The notes under the pieces were generated by a model. That model worked only from the letters and a program-made list of their open reading frames with translations. It was not told the origin of the DNA and made no database searches. Positions 1 through 7,992 of a stretch of 11,737 nucleotides of DNA are shown one piece after another. Every line of letters starts with the position of its first letter. The first letter of the stretch is position 1. The translations under genes were made by a program, and so were the position numbers. Origin of the DNA: Acidobacteriota bacterium (GTDB lineage: Bacteria > Acidobacteriota > Blastocatellia > Pyrinomonadales > Pyrinomonadaceae); assembly GCA_005790265.1 (NCBI GenBank), contig SXVE01000446.1, positions 1 to 11,737 of the forward strand. The letters run 5' to 3'.

Positions 1-98
1 CGCAGATTTGCCGCCAAGGTATTCTGCCGCAACAGCTTAAATCTTTTAATAAAAGAAGTTGCGTCGCCTTGCAAACGGTTTATCAGCTAAATAATCCG

Positions 99-156
99 AA
101 CGAAAAAAGGACGGCGGAAAATGCTAATTGACATTTTCCGCCGTCCTTTTTTCGTT
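99..156. terminator. Perfect 25-bp hairpin, probable bidirectional intrinsic terminator
   Basis: Positions 99-123 and 132-156 are exact reverse complements around an 8-base loop (124-131). Each arm carries a run of six A or T at its outer part, so a U-run follows the GC-rich stem (GGACGGCGG/CCGCCGTCC) on both strands. It starts 17 bases past the stop of the leftward peptidase gene and so most likely ends that transcript. It may also end a rightward gene lying off the left edge. Confidence 0.85.
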
Positions 157-173
157 ATCTTTAACCGCTCAAA

Positions 174-3100
174 TCAATTCGTTTTAACCGGAGCCGCCGG
201 ACGCGCCGGATATTTCGTCTGCACCGTCGCCATTTTTTTCAACACTTCCTGCACGGCGCGTTCGAGCTGCGGATCGCCGCCGGCAATCACGGATTTCGGA
301 TCGTTTTCGATTTCGATGTCCGGATCAACGCCGTAGCCTTCGATGACCCATTCGCCTTTTAAGTTGAGCATTCCGAATTCCGGCACGCTGACGCCGCCGC
401 CGTCAATCAACGGACCGCGACCGGAAATGCCGACAACGCCGCCCCACGAGCGTTTTCCGATGAGCGGACCCAAACCGGCTTGGCGAAACATATACGGAAA
501 AATATCGCCGTCGGACGATGAATTTTCGTTCAAAATCGCTGCCATCGCATTCGGCGCGGCGCTGTCCGGATAAGTCGTCGGCGCATCGTTGGTGCGAAAG
601 TAATTTAAGCCGAGCGCTTTGCGGCGCAGGCGTTCGATAATCATTCTCGATACGTTGCCGCCGCCGTTGGCGCGTACGTCAACGACCATTCCTTCTTTAT
701 CGAGCTGCGGATAATACCATTTGATAAATTCACGAATTCCCGGCGCGCCCATATCGGGAATATGAATATAACCGACGCGCCCGTTCGTCATTTGCGACAC
801 GCGATTGCGGTTGGCGTTCACCCAATCGAGATAAATCAAATTGCTTTCGTCGGTAATCGGGCGATAGGAAATCTGCCGCGCGCCCGTCAGCGTCGCCGAA
901 CTGTTGACGGTTAAAATTACCGGCGCGTCGGCTTTGTTGCGCAGATACGAATAAATATCGCGGTCGGTCGTGACGTTTTCACCATTGATTTGCAGAATGT
1001 AGTCGCCGACGCGCGCGTCAACGCCGACTTCTCTGAGCGGCGACCGATAAATTTCCTCTTCGTTTTGCCCGTCGTAAATTTTCGCGATGCGGTAACGTTT
1101 CGCCGCCTTATCCGCTTCAAATCGCGCGCCGGGAAGCGCCACGCGAGCGCGCGGCGGCGTGTTGAAATCGCCGCCTTCGATGTAAGAATGCTGCGTGGCG
1201 AGTTCGGCGATCATTTCGCCGATCACGTAATTTAAATCGGAACGATGCGCGACAAAAGGAAGCCACGTTTTATATTGATCGCGAATGCGCGCCCAATCGT
1301 AACCGTGCATATTCGACACATAAAACCAGTCGCGATAACGGCGCCACACTTCGTTAAAAATCTGATTCCATTCTTCAGCCGGATTGATTTCCGCCGTCAG
1401 TCCCGCAGTCGAAACCGCTTTTTTGCCGAGCGCGCCCTGCGGCGTCGCGTCCATAATTTGAAAACCGCCGCCCGCGCCGATGATGACTTTCGAGCCGTCC
1501 GACGAAAGCGAATAATTGCCCGCGCCTTCCGCCAAAACGGTTTCGCGGCGATCTCTCATCGAAAAAATTCGCACCGAAGCCGGTCGGTCGGACTGTCTGC
1601 CGTAGTAAAAAGCCGAGCCGACAAAATAAAGCAGATGTCCGGTTTTCGCCGTCAATCCGCCGTAATTTTCCGCCGGCACGGGGACGCGCGTCACTCTTTG
1701 CGTGATGCCGTCAAAATCAATCGTTTCCGGTTTCACTGCGCCGACGTTTTTCTTTGCCGCGTCCGGATTCGGCGTTCCGCTCGGCGCGGGATTAGGCGTA
1801 GCGGAAACGGTCGGCTGCGGCTGTTTTTCATCAACCGGCGACGGCTGCGTTTCAATCGGCGCGGTTAATTTGTCGGTCGGCGTCGGCGATGGCGCGGGCG
1901 CAATTGTCGCTTCGTCCGATTCGGGCGGAAACGGATTTTTCACGTCTTTGCGCAGCGCGACGGCGTAGATTTGCGTCGAGCGATTTCCGGCGAAATTCCA
2001 TTCTTTGTCGGAAATCTGCGGAGCGAATTCGCGGTCGCTGAGGTAATAAAGATAATCGCCCGACGGATCAAAAGTCGGATTCTGCGAATTAAACATCGGA
2101 TCGGTCACGCGCGTAACTTTGTCGGCGTTGACATCGTAAACGTAAACCGAATTGTAGCCGCCGTTGTTCGACGCCGGTCGGTCGTTCATACTGAAAGTCA
2201 AATAATTTCCTTTCGGCGACCATTCGTAATCGTTGATCTGACCGTTCGCCGCGTCAACGATTTGCTTTAAACTTTTGTCGGCGAAAGTGTAAACGAAAAT
2301 TTTGCCGTCTTTATCGGAAAAAGCGAGGCGTCTGCCGTCGCCCGACCATTCCGGCGCGTAACGTTGCGCCGGTGCTGCGCCGCCGTTGGTGATTTGCTGC
2401 GGCTCGCTCATTCCGTTTTGCGCGGCGACCCAAACTTCGTCTTCGCCGCTTCTGTCCGAAATAAAAGCGATGCGCGAGCCGTCCGGCGACCAGCGCGGAA
2501 ATTTATCGTGCGCGTTTGAGGAATGCGTCAAATTACGCGTGCCGCCTTTTTCGATTGGAGCCGAAAAAATATCGCCGCGCGCGCCGAACAAAACGCGTTC
2601 GCCTTTCGGCGACAAAGCGATGTTTTCCAGAAACTGCAGCGCGTTGATCGTGCGCGGACGTTTGTAAACGCCGTCATCGGGAACGTTGATATTTAATTTC
2701 GTCGGGCGATTGTTTTTCGTGTCGAGAATTTCCAGTTCGCCGTTGCGTTCGTAAACAACGCGGCTTTGATCGTCCGACGAAGCCCAGCGCACTTCCCAGT
2801 CTTTGAAATTGGTCGCGGCAGTCGTTTTTCCGTTTCCCGTGTCGTAAACGTAAAGATTAAACTTGCCGTCTTTGTCCGAGTTGAAATAAATCTTGTCGCC
2901 GATCCACATCGCATCGCGCCATGGTCGCACGCCTTCCGAGATTTTGCGCGCGTCGTTCGTCTGCAAATCGTAAATGTAAAGCGTATTTGCCTGACCGCCG
3001 CCGTAGCGTTTTTCCGAGCGAAAATCGCGCGTGCGCGGCGAATAAACCATTTTCGCGCCGTCCGGCGAAAAATCGCCCGAACCGGCTTCGGGCATCGGCA

Positions 3101-3578
3101 ATGCGGACGGCGCGCCGCCTGCCATCGGAACCGTGTAAAGCCGGCTGATCGGCAGCGTGTAAGAATCTCTCTGCGAACGAAAAACGATTGATTGCCCGTC
3201 GTTTGTCCAGCCCATCACTTGATTGTCGTAACCCCAGCGCGGCGTTAAAGGTCCTTTCGCCGGATAAAAAGTTAGCTGTTTCGGCTCGCCGCCGGTGGCG
3301 GGCATCACGTAAACCTGTTCGTCGCCGTCGTATTGTCCGGTAAATGCGATCCAGCGTCCGTCGGGCGAAAATTTCGCGAAAACTTCCATTCCCGGATGCG
3401 CCGTCAATCGCGTCGCCGTCCCGCCGCTTGCCGGCGCCGCCCACAAATCGCTCGCGTAACTAAAAACCACGCGGTCGCCGCCGACGTCGGGAAAGCGCAG
3501 AAGTTTAGTCTGCGCGAAAAGCGGCAGCGCGCACAGCGCGCACAGAAAGACGATTTTGAAAAAGATTTTGATGTTCAT
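174..3578 (-). CDS. Exported tricorn-like protease, S41 family, with propeller and PDZ domains
   Basis: 1134-aa protein resembling tricorn proteases and their bacterial homologues, serine peptidases that trim peptides. Residues 1-22 form a signal peptide (hydrophobic core, LFA/Q cleavage), so it acts outside the cytoplasm, unlike archaeal tricorn. Residues 25-550 hold TolB/WD40-like propeller repeats with recurrent SPDG(R/S)-type turns (SPDGRWIAF near 71, WSPDGSRIAF near 363). A Pro/Thr/Ser-rich linker (about 550-612) follows, then a second, shorter propeller portion (about 615-715). Next come a helical tricorn core, a PDZ domain (about 805-905, GVDARVGDYILQINGENV) and the S41 catalytic region. 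The likely nucleophile is Ser1022 in SSSDGD, with an NGGG oxyanion segment at 971-974, His797 in TQHSY and Glu1080 before GYGVDPD; these assignments are by analogy with known tricorn. In Thermoplasma tricorn a Ser precedes the catalytic His; here it is Gln796. The ATG start is supported by GGAG on the minus strand at 3588-3591, nine bases upstream. The gene is monocistronic, with a hairpin 17 bases past the stop. Length and domain order fit the family, and the reading frame is intact. Confidence 0.93.
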   Translation of the reverse strand: MNIKIFFKIVFLCALCALPLFAQTKLLRFPDVGGDRVVFSYASDLWAAPASGGTATRLTAHPGMEVFAKFSPDGRWIAFTGQYDGDEQVYVMPATGGEPKQLTFYPAKGPLTPRWGYDNQVMGWTNDGQSIVFRSQRDSYTLPISRLYTVPMAGGAPSALPMPEAGSGDFSPDGAKMVYSPRTRDFRSEKRYGGGQANTLYIYDLQTNDARKISEGVRPWRDAMWIGDKIYFNSDKDGKFNLYVYDTGNGKTTAATNFKDWEVRWASSDDQSRVVYERNGELEILDTKNNRPTKLNINVPDDGVYKRPRTINALQFLENIALSPKGERVLFGARGDIFSAPIEKGGTRNLTHSSNAHDKFPRWSPDGSRIAFISDRSGEDEVWVAAQNGMSEPQQITNGGAAPAQRYAPEWSGDGRRLAFSDKDGKIFVYTFADKSLKQIVDAANGQINDYEWSPKGNYLTFSMNDRPASNNGGYNSVYVYDVNADKVTRVTDPMFNSQNPTFDPSGDYLYYLSDREFAPQISDKEWNFAGNRSTQIYAVALRKDVKNPFPPESDEATIAPAPSPTPTDKLTAPIETQPSPVDEKQPQPTVSATPNPAPSGTPNPDAAKKNVGAVKPETIDFDGITQRVTRVPVPAENYGGLTAKTGHLLYFVGSAFYYGRQSDRPASVRIFSMRDRRETVLAEGAGNYSLSSDGSKVIIGAGGGFQIMDATPQGALGKKAVSTAGLTAEINPAEEWNQIFNEVWRRYRDWFYVSNMHGYDWARIRDQYKTWLPFVAHRSDLNYVIGEMIAELATQHSYIEGGDFNTPPRARVALPGARFEADKAAKRYRIAKIYDGQNEEEIYRSPLREVGVDARVGDYILQINGENVTTDRDIYSYLRNKADAPVILTVNSSATLTGARQISYRPITDESNLIYLDWVNANRNRVSQMTNGRVGYIHIPDMGAPGIREFIKWYYPQLDKEGMVVDVRANGGGNVSRMIIERLRRKALGLNYFRTNDAPTTYPDSAAPNAMAAILNENSSSDGDIFPYMFRQAGLGPLIGKRSWGGVVGISGRGPLIDGGGVSVPEFGMLNLKGEWVIEGYGVDPDIEIENDPKSVIAGGDPQLERAVQEVLKKMATVQTKYPARPAAPVKTN

Positions 3579-3659
3579 TTTGATTTTCTCCGAATAATAG
3601 CCGAACGATTAGTGCTGACAAACAGAAAGTCTGAAAAGTTTGACTTAACAATTACGCTA

Positions 3660-3688
3660 AATATCTGGAAAAAGTTATCTGCGGTCAA
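3660..3688 (-). promoter_or_regulatory. Candidate sigma70 promoter for the tricorn-like gene
   Basis: On the minus strand, TTGACC (3688-3683) and GATATT (3665-3660) are separated by 17 bases, matching 5/6 and 4/6 of the sigma70 consensus. The leader would be about 75 bases and would include the GGAG ribosome site. A second pair nearer the gene (TTGTCA, 16 bases, TATTAT at 3599-3594) would start transcription inside or past the ribosome site and is less likely to drive translation. Prediction only. Confidence 0.35.
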
Positions 3689-3741
3689 ACCCTCAAAGCA
3701 AAATCGCGCGCGTGGCGCTTGGCAACGATGCGGCTCAGATA

Positions 3742-3769
3742 TTGGCGTCCGACTTTATTTTGTGATAAT
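3742..3769 (+). promoter_or_regulatory. Candidate promoter for DUF305/LVIVD operon, nearly leaderless
   Basis: TTGGCG (3742-3747, 4/6) lies 16 bases before an extended -10, TGTGATAAT (3761-3769), which carries the TG motif and GATAAT (5/6). The expected start near 3776 leaves only about five bases before the ATG at 3781, and no Shine-Dalgarno sequence is present there. The transcript may therefore be translated as a nearly leaderless mRNA. Confidence 0.45.
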
Positions 3770-3780
3770 CTGACCGAAAA

Positions 3781-4557
3781 ATGCTTACTCGTTCAACGCT
3801 TAATCAACCGAATTCTTCAATTACTAAAAACAAACCGCGCGTTTTGTTTAATAACGGATTTTGGCGTGCGGGAATCGTCGCTGCCGGTGCGTTAATTTGT
3901 TTTTCTGCGCTGCCGGTACGCGCGCAGCAGCAGGACGAAGCGAAAACTTCGCCGGTCGTCGTGGTGCAGCCGGGCGCGCCCGGTCAGCCGACGCGCACGC
4001 TTCCGTCATCAACCAGAGCGACGCTGCCGCCGCGCTCGCCGAAAGACATCGAATTTATGCAGGGAATGATTATGCATCACGCGCAGGCGGTCGAGATGAC
4101 GGCGCTGATCGAATCGCGCACGGAAAATAAAAACGTCCGTCTGCTCGGCGCGCGAATCAGTCAATCGCAGTCGGACGAAATGAGTTTTATGCGGCGCTGG
4201 CTCGCGGCGCGCGGCGAAGCGATTGACGCGCCGATGGCGGAAAAAACATCGCACGCCGGAATGTCGCACGCCGGAATGGCGGGGCATCAAATGGCAAATC
4301 ATCACGCGATGATGCCGGGAATGCTTTCGGCAAAACAAATGGACGCTTTGAAAAATGCAAAAGGCGCAGCGTTCGATCAGCTTTTTTTGCAGGGAATGAT
4401 TCAGCATCACAACGGCGCGCTCGTAATGGTCAAAGAATTATTCGACACGGCAGGCGCGGGACAAGACGCCGAATTGTTTAATTTCGCGTCGGATGTGGAC
4501 AGCGGGCAGCGCGCCGAAATCAGAATTATGGAAAATATGCTGGGTGCAAACCAGTAG
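3781..4557 (+). CDS. Secreted DUF305 protein with His/Met-rich linker
   Basis: 258-aa exported protein of the DUF305 family, helical, ferritin-like proteins often linked to metal handling but of unsettled biochemical role. A basic n-region, a hydrophobic stretch (about 30-45) and PVRA/QQQ near residue 48 indicate a signal peptide with an unusually long n-region. A low-complexity Pro/Val segment (57-85) follows. The family motif occurs twice: EFMQGMIMHHAQAVEM (His99, His100) and LFLQGMIQHHNGALVM (His209, His210), so the usual duplicated four-helix arrangement is complete. Between them, residues 152-181 are crowded with His and Met (repeated SHAGM, then HQMANHHAMMPGM), a composition seen in copper- or silver-binding periplasmic proteins; metal binding here is inferred. 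The ATG at 3781 lacks a Shine-Dalgarno sequence, but no better in-frame start precedes the hydrophobic core. It is first in a two-gene unit, 26 bases before the propeller gene. The family call is secure; the function is not. Confidence 0.9.
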   Translation: MLTRSTLNQPNSSITKNKPRVLFNNGFWRAGIVAAGALICFSALPVRAQQQDEAKTSPVVVVQPGAPGQPTRTLPSSTRATLPPRSPKDIEFMQGMIMHHAQAVEMTALIESRTENKNVRLLGARISQSQSDEMSFMRRWLAARGEAIDAPMAEKTSHAGMSHAGMAGHQMANHHAMMPGMLSAKQMDALKNAKGAAFDQLFLQGMIQHHNGALVMVKELFDTAGAGQDAELFNFASDVDSGQRAEIRIMENMLGANQ

Positions 4558-4583
4558 AGAAGAACTTTTTTAAGGAAAAATCA

Positions 4584-6533
4584 ATGAATCGAGAATCCAC
4601 AAATGCTTTCCGTTTACTAATGACGTTTCTTTTTTTGTGCTCGTGTCTGGCGGCTCCGGCGTTTGCCCAAAACCTTGAATCAGCGCCGCCGCTTCCCGCC
4701 GGAATGACCGGCTCGGACGCGACCGATCCGCGCTCGAAACTGGCGCCCGGTTTGTACGAAGCCGGTGAAGCGGCGATGGGCATCAAACATCTGACGCTGC
4801 TCAAAAAGCCGGACGCTTTTCAGCTCGGCTCCGACGATCCCGACAATCCGCGCGTCAATCAGACGCTCGGACTGCTCGGCGTCGGCGATTCTTCGCAAAT
4901 GCCGAAACCGCTCAAACTGGTTTACGCGCAGCTCGCGTTCGCCAATTCAGACCTGGCTTTTCAAGGCAATCATCTGTTTCAGGGAAATTTCTACGGCGTC
5001 AGCATCTACGACATTTCGAGTCCGGAGAAAACCAAACTCGTCACTTCGATTATTTGCCCGGGCGGTCAGGGCGACGTGTCGGTGTATAAAAATTTGCTGT
5101 TTATGTCGGTCGAGATGCCGAACGGACGACTCGATTGCAGCGCGCAGGGATTCGCGCCGCCCGCTGCGCCGCCCGCCGGACAGCAAAACGCCGCGCCCGC
5201 GCCGGACGTGCAGAAAGATCGTTTTCGCGGCGTGAGAATTTTCGATATTTCGGACGTTAAAAATCCGAAACAGGTTGGCGCCGTGCAAACCTGCCGCGGC
5301 TCGCACACGCACACGCTCGTCACTTCGCCGACGGATAAAAACAACGTCTATATCTATGTTTCCGGCACATCTTTCGTTCGTCCCGGCGAAGAATTAGCCG
5401 GATGTTCGGCTGAAGCGCCGAGCAAAAATCCGAACACGGCGCTGTTTCGCATCGAAGTAATCAAAGTGCCGCTCGCCGCGCCGCAAAACGCGCAAATCGT
5501 TTCGAGCCCGCGCGTGTTTATGGATTCGCGCACCGGCGTGATCAACGGTCTGAACAACGGCGGCACGCACGGCAGAGACGGCATCACGAAACCGACCGAC
5601 ACCGATCAGTGCCACGACATCACCGTTTATGCGGCAATCGGACTGGCGGCGGGCGCGTGTTCGGGCAACGGAATTCTGCTCGACATCAAAGACCCGGTTA
5701 ATCCGAAGCGCGTAGATGCCGTCAACGATCCGAATTACGCGTACTGGCATTCGGCTTCTTTTTCCAACGACGGCAAAAAAGTTGTGTTCACCGACGAATG
5801 GGGCGGCGGACTCGGCGCGCGCTGCCGCGAAAACGATCCGAATAAATGGGGCGCGAACGCGATTTTCCGTTTGGCGGGCAACAAAATGAGTTTCGCGAAT
5901 TATTACAAATTACCGGCGGCGCAGGGCGACAGCGAAAACTGCGTGGCGCACAACGGTTCGCTCGTTCCGGTTCCGGGGCGCGACATCAAAGTGCAGGCGT
6001 GGTATCAGGGCGGCATTTCGCTGATGGATTTCACCGATGAAAACAATCCGATCGAAATCGCTTATTTTGATCGCGGACCGATTGATCCGAAAATGCTGAT
6101 TCTCGCCGGTCACTGGTCGGCTTACTGGTATAACGGTCACATTTACGGTTCGGAAATCGCGCGCGGTCTCGACATTTTCGAGCTGACGCCGACCAAATTG
6201 CTGTCGCAAAACGAAATTGACGCGGCTAAATCAGTGCGCGTTGACGAATTAAACGTGCAGAATCAGGAAAAAATCGAGTGGAAACGCCAATTGATCGTCG
6301 CTAAAGCCTACGTTGATCAGTTGGAACGCTCGCAAAGTCTTCCGGCTGAACAAATCAACGCTCTGCGCCAATCAATGCAAACGGCGGAAAGCGCGCAGAT
6401 GAGCAAAAAAGAACTCGGAAAACTGAAAAAACTCGCGCCGTCGCTGGAAAAAAGCGCCAAAACCGCGAAAAGCGAAGTTGACGCGCGACGAATGCAGTCG
6501 CTGGCTGAAATATTGAAACAGCCGACGATTTAG
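4584..6533 (+). CDS. Secreted LVIVD-repeat beta-propeller protein
   Basis: 649-aa exported protein. Residues 1-28 are a signal peptide (hydrophobic core, AFA/Q); Cys19 and Cys21 give only a poor lipobox, so cleavage by signal peptidase I is preferred. Residues 105-535 carry LVIVD-type blades: VSIYDISSPEK (139), VRIFDISDVKNPK (217), ILLDIKDPVNPK (364), ISLMDFTDENNP (478) and a final GLDIFELTP (528). Eight cysteines in the mature part (158, 185, 237, 274, 343, 359, 414, 453) suggest disulfides. Histidines recur in blade-like positions: SHTHT (241, 243), QCHDI (344), YWHS (389), CVAHNGS (456) and GHWSAYWYNGH (510, 519), which could form a metal site. An Ala/Pro-rich insert lies at 190-208. Residues 540-640 are charged and helical, likely coiled coil. 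AAGGA at 4572-4576, seven bases before the ATG, supports the start. It is co-transcribed with the DUF305 gene and ended by a hairpin downstream. LVIVD proteins are described as surface-associated; the substrate or partner is unknown. Confidence 0.85.
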   Translation: MNRESTNAFRLLMTFLFLCSCLAAPAFAQNLESAPPLPAGMTGSDATDPRSKLAPGLYEAGEAAMGIKHLTLLKKPDAFQLGSDDPDNPRVNQTLGLLGVGDSSQMPKPLKLVYAQLAFANSDLAFQGNHLFQGNFYGVSIYDISSPEKTKLVTSIICPGGQGDVSVYKNLLFMSVEMPNGRLDCSAQGFAPPAAPPAGQQNAAPAPDVQKDRFRGVRIFDISDVKNPKQVGAVQTCRGSHTHTLVTSPTDKNNVYIYVSGTSFVRPGEELAGCSAEAPSKNPNTALFRIEVIKVPLAAPQNAQIVSSPRVFMDSRTGVINGLNNGGTHGRDGITKPTDTDQCHDITVYAAIGLAAGACSGNGILLDIKDPVNPKRVDAVNDPNYAYWHSASFSNDGKKVVFTDEWGGGLGARCRENDPNKWGANAIFRLAGNKMSFANYYKLPAAQGDSENCVAHNGSLVPVPGRDIKVQAWYQGGISLMDFTDENNPIEIAYFDRGPIDPKMLILAGHWSAYWYNGHIYGSEIARGLDIFELTPTKLLSQNEIDAAKSVRVDELNVQNQEKIEWKRQLIVAKAYVDQLERSQSLPAEQINALRQSMQTAESAQMSKKELGKLKKLAPSLEKSAKTAKSEVDARRMQSLAEILKQPTI

Positions 6534-6578
6534 TAACTTTCCGATTGCCGATTTCGTTAATCGGTAAATTTACAAATC

Positions 6579-6621
6579 AAAAAACGAGCTTGTTCAACCC
6601 AATGAACAAGCTCGTTTTTTT
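6579..6621. terminator. Bidirectional intrinsic terminator between convergent genes
   Basis: Positions 6579-6596 and 6603-6620 form a perfect 18-bp stem (A-run, then ACGAGCTTGTTCA and its complement) with a six-base loop. The right arm ends in seven T and the left begins with six A, so both strands end in a U-run. It lies between the stop of the propeller gene (6533) and the stop of fabF (6666), and serves both convergent units. Confidence 0.9.
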
Positions 6622-6665
6622 GATTTGTTTTGAATTTCTTTTCAATTTTATTTTGATCGTCGTGT

Positions 6666-7964
6666 TTATTCGGTCGAATCAGCGCCGTCGTATTTTTTGA
6701 AAATCAGCGCCGCGTTTGTTCCGCCGAAACCGAAACCGTTTGACAGCGCGTAATCGAGTTTGGCTGGGCGCGCTTCGTTCGGAACGTAATCCAAATCGCA
6801 TTCCGGATCGGGCGTTTCGTAATTGATCGTCGGCGGCAAAATCTGATCGTGCAGCGCGAGAACGGAAAAAATCGCTTCGATTCCGCCCGCCGCGCCGAGC
6901 AAATGTCCGGTCATTGATTTTGTCGAACTGATCGCCAGTTGCGCGGCGTGTTCGCCGAACGTTTTTTTGATCGCGCGCGTTTCCGAAATATCGCCGAGCG
7001 GCGTCGAAGTGCCGTGAACGTTGATGTAATTTATTTCATCGGCGGCGATTGCGGCATCTTTAATCGCTTTCTGCATCACGCGAATCACGCCCGACTGCGT
7101 TTCGTCCGGCGCGGTAATGTGAAACGCGTCGGCGGTCATCGCGTAACCGACGATTTCCGCGTAAATTTTCGCGCCGCGCTTTTGCGCGTGTTCGAGTTCT
7201 TCCAAAACGAGAATTCCCGCGCCTTCGCCGACGACAAATCCGTCACGTCCGGCGTCAAACGGGCGCGACGCTTTTTGCGGCTCGTCATTTCTCGTCGAAA
7301 GCGCGCGCATCGCCGCAAAACCAGCCATCGCCATCGGCGTGATCGTCGCTTCCGCGCCGCCGCAAACCATCGCATCGGCGTCGCCGCGCTCGATAATTCT
7401 GAAACTGTCGCCAATCGCGTGATTTCCCGCCGCGCACGCGGTCGAAGTTGAAGAATTCGGACCCTTCAAACCGAACCGAATCGAAACGTTTCCCGCCGCG
7501 AGATTGGCGAAAACCGTCGCCATAAAAAACGGCGAAACGGCGCGCGGTCCGCGCGTCAAATAAACCGTGTGTTCATCTTCGATTCGGCGAAAATCGCCGA
7601 TGCCGCTCGAAATATACGTGCCGATGTTTTCGGCGTTTTCTTCGGTTATCTGCAAATCGCTGTCGCGAATCGCTTCCTGCGCCGCCGCAACCGCGTACTG
7701 CGTAAACTCGCCGACGCGTTTCAAATCCTTTTTCTCGAAATAATCGAGCGGATCGAAATTTTTTACTTCCGCCGCAAAACGGACGGGGAATTTTGCAGCA
7801 TCGAACCGCGTAATCGCATCAACGCCGCTCTTTCCGCTCAAAACCGAATTCCAAGTGTTTTCCACCGAATTGCCGAGCGGCGTAATCATTCCGAGCCCGG
7901 TCACGACAACGCGCCGTGTCTTTTTTATTTCCGCATTCGCGCTTGTTGATTCGTAAATATTCAT
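6666..7964 (-). CDS. fabF: Beta-ketoacyl-[acyl-carrier-protein] synthase II
   Basis: 432-aa cytosolic condensing enzyme of type II fatty-acid synthesis. It condenses malonyl-ACP with acyl-ACP, releasing CO2 and extending the chain by two carbons. The thiolase-fold catalytic triad is complete: Cys177 in STACAAGNHAIGD, His317 in NVHGTSTPLGD and His354 in STKSMTGHLLGAAGG, with Lys349 nearby. The C-terminal SNGFGFGGTNAALIF glycine-rich motif is present. The open frame extends to a TTG at 7970, but the ATG at 7964 is the better start. Even so, the protein carries about 16 residues before RRVVVTGLG, where most FabF proteins begin, and there is no internal ATG, GTG or TTG to remove them. No clear Shine-Dalgarno sequence is seen. 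Unlike many genomes, no acpP, fabD, fabG or fabH lies beside it. Its neighbour is a divergent HxlR regulator. FabB-type function cannot be fully excluded, but the sequence is closer to FabF. Confidence 0.95.
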   Translation of the reverse strand: MNIYESTSANAEIKKTRRVVVTGLGMITPLGNSVENTWNSVLSGKSGVDAITRFDAAKFPVRFAAEVKNFDPLDYFEKKDLKRVGEFTQYAVAAAQEAIRDSDLQITEENAENIGTYISSGIGDFRRIEDEHTVYLTRGPRAVSPFFMATVFANLAAGNVSIRFGLKGPNSSTSTACAAGNHAIGDSFRIIERGDADAMVCGGAEATITPMAMAGFAAMRALSTRNDEPQKASRPFDAGRDGFVVGEGAGILVLEELEHAQKRGAKIYAEIVGYAMTADAFHITAPDETQSGVIRVMQKAIKDAAIAADEINYINVHGTSTPLGDISETRAIKKTFGEHAAQLAISSTKSMTGHLLGAAGGIEAIFSVLALHDQILPPTINYETPDPECDLDYVPNEARPAKLDYALSNGFGFGGTNAALIFKKYDGADSTE

Positions 7965-7992
7965 TGTCAAATTGTTCGTTAACTTGTAAAAT
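7964..7992 (+). promoter_or_regulatory. Predicted promoter of the HxlR regulator gene
   Basis: TTGTCA (7964-7969, 5/6) and TAAAAT (7987-7992, 5/6) are separated by the ideal 17 bases. The -10 box sits exactly in the centre of the palindrome at 7979-8001, so a repressor bound there would block polymerase. The expected start is near 7999, giving a leader of about 49 bases to the ATG at 8048. Confidence 0.55.

Noticed and set aside
1..98. Possible C-terminal end of a rightward gene (frame 1 open to a TAA at 88-90; frame 2 stops at 38-40).
   Set aside because: Too short to recognise and neither reading resembles a known protein tail; only the downstream hairpin hints at a gene off the left edge.
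1245..1868. 207-codon open frame antisense to the tricorn-like gene.
   Set aside because: Arg-rich, low-quality composition typical of the reverse strand of a GC-rich coding region; no motif, no ribosome site, and fully inside a convincing gene.
2857..3444. 195-codon frame on the same strand as the tricorn-like gene but out of frame.
   Set aside because: Arg- and Gly-rich shadow; the in-frame protein has clear propeller repeats across the same stretch.
4584..4670. Lipoprotein signal at Cys19/Cys21 of the LVIVD protein.
   Set aside because: The residues before either Cys do not fit the lipobox (L-F-L-C, L-C-S-C), while AFA/Q at 28 is a good signal peptidase I site.
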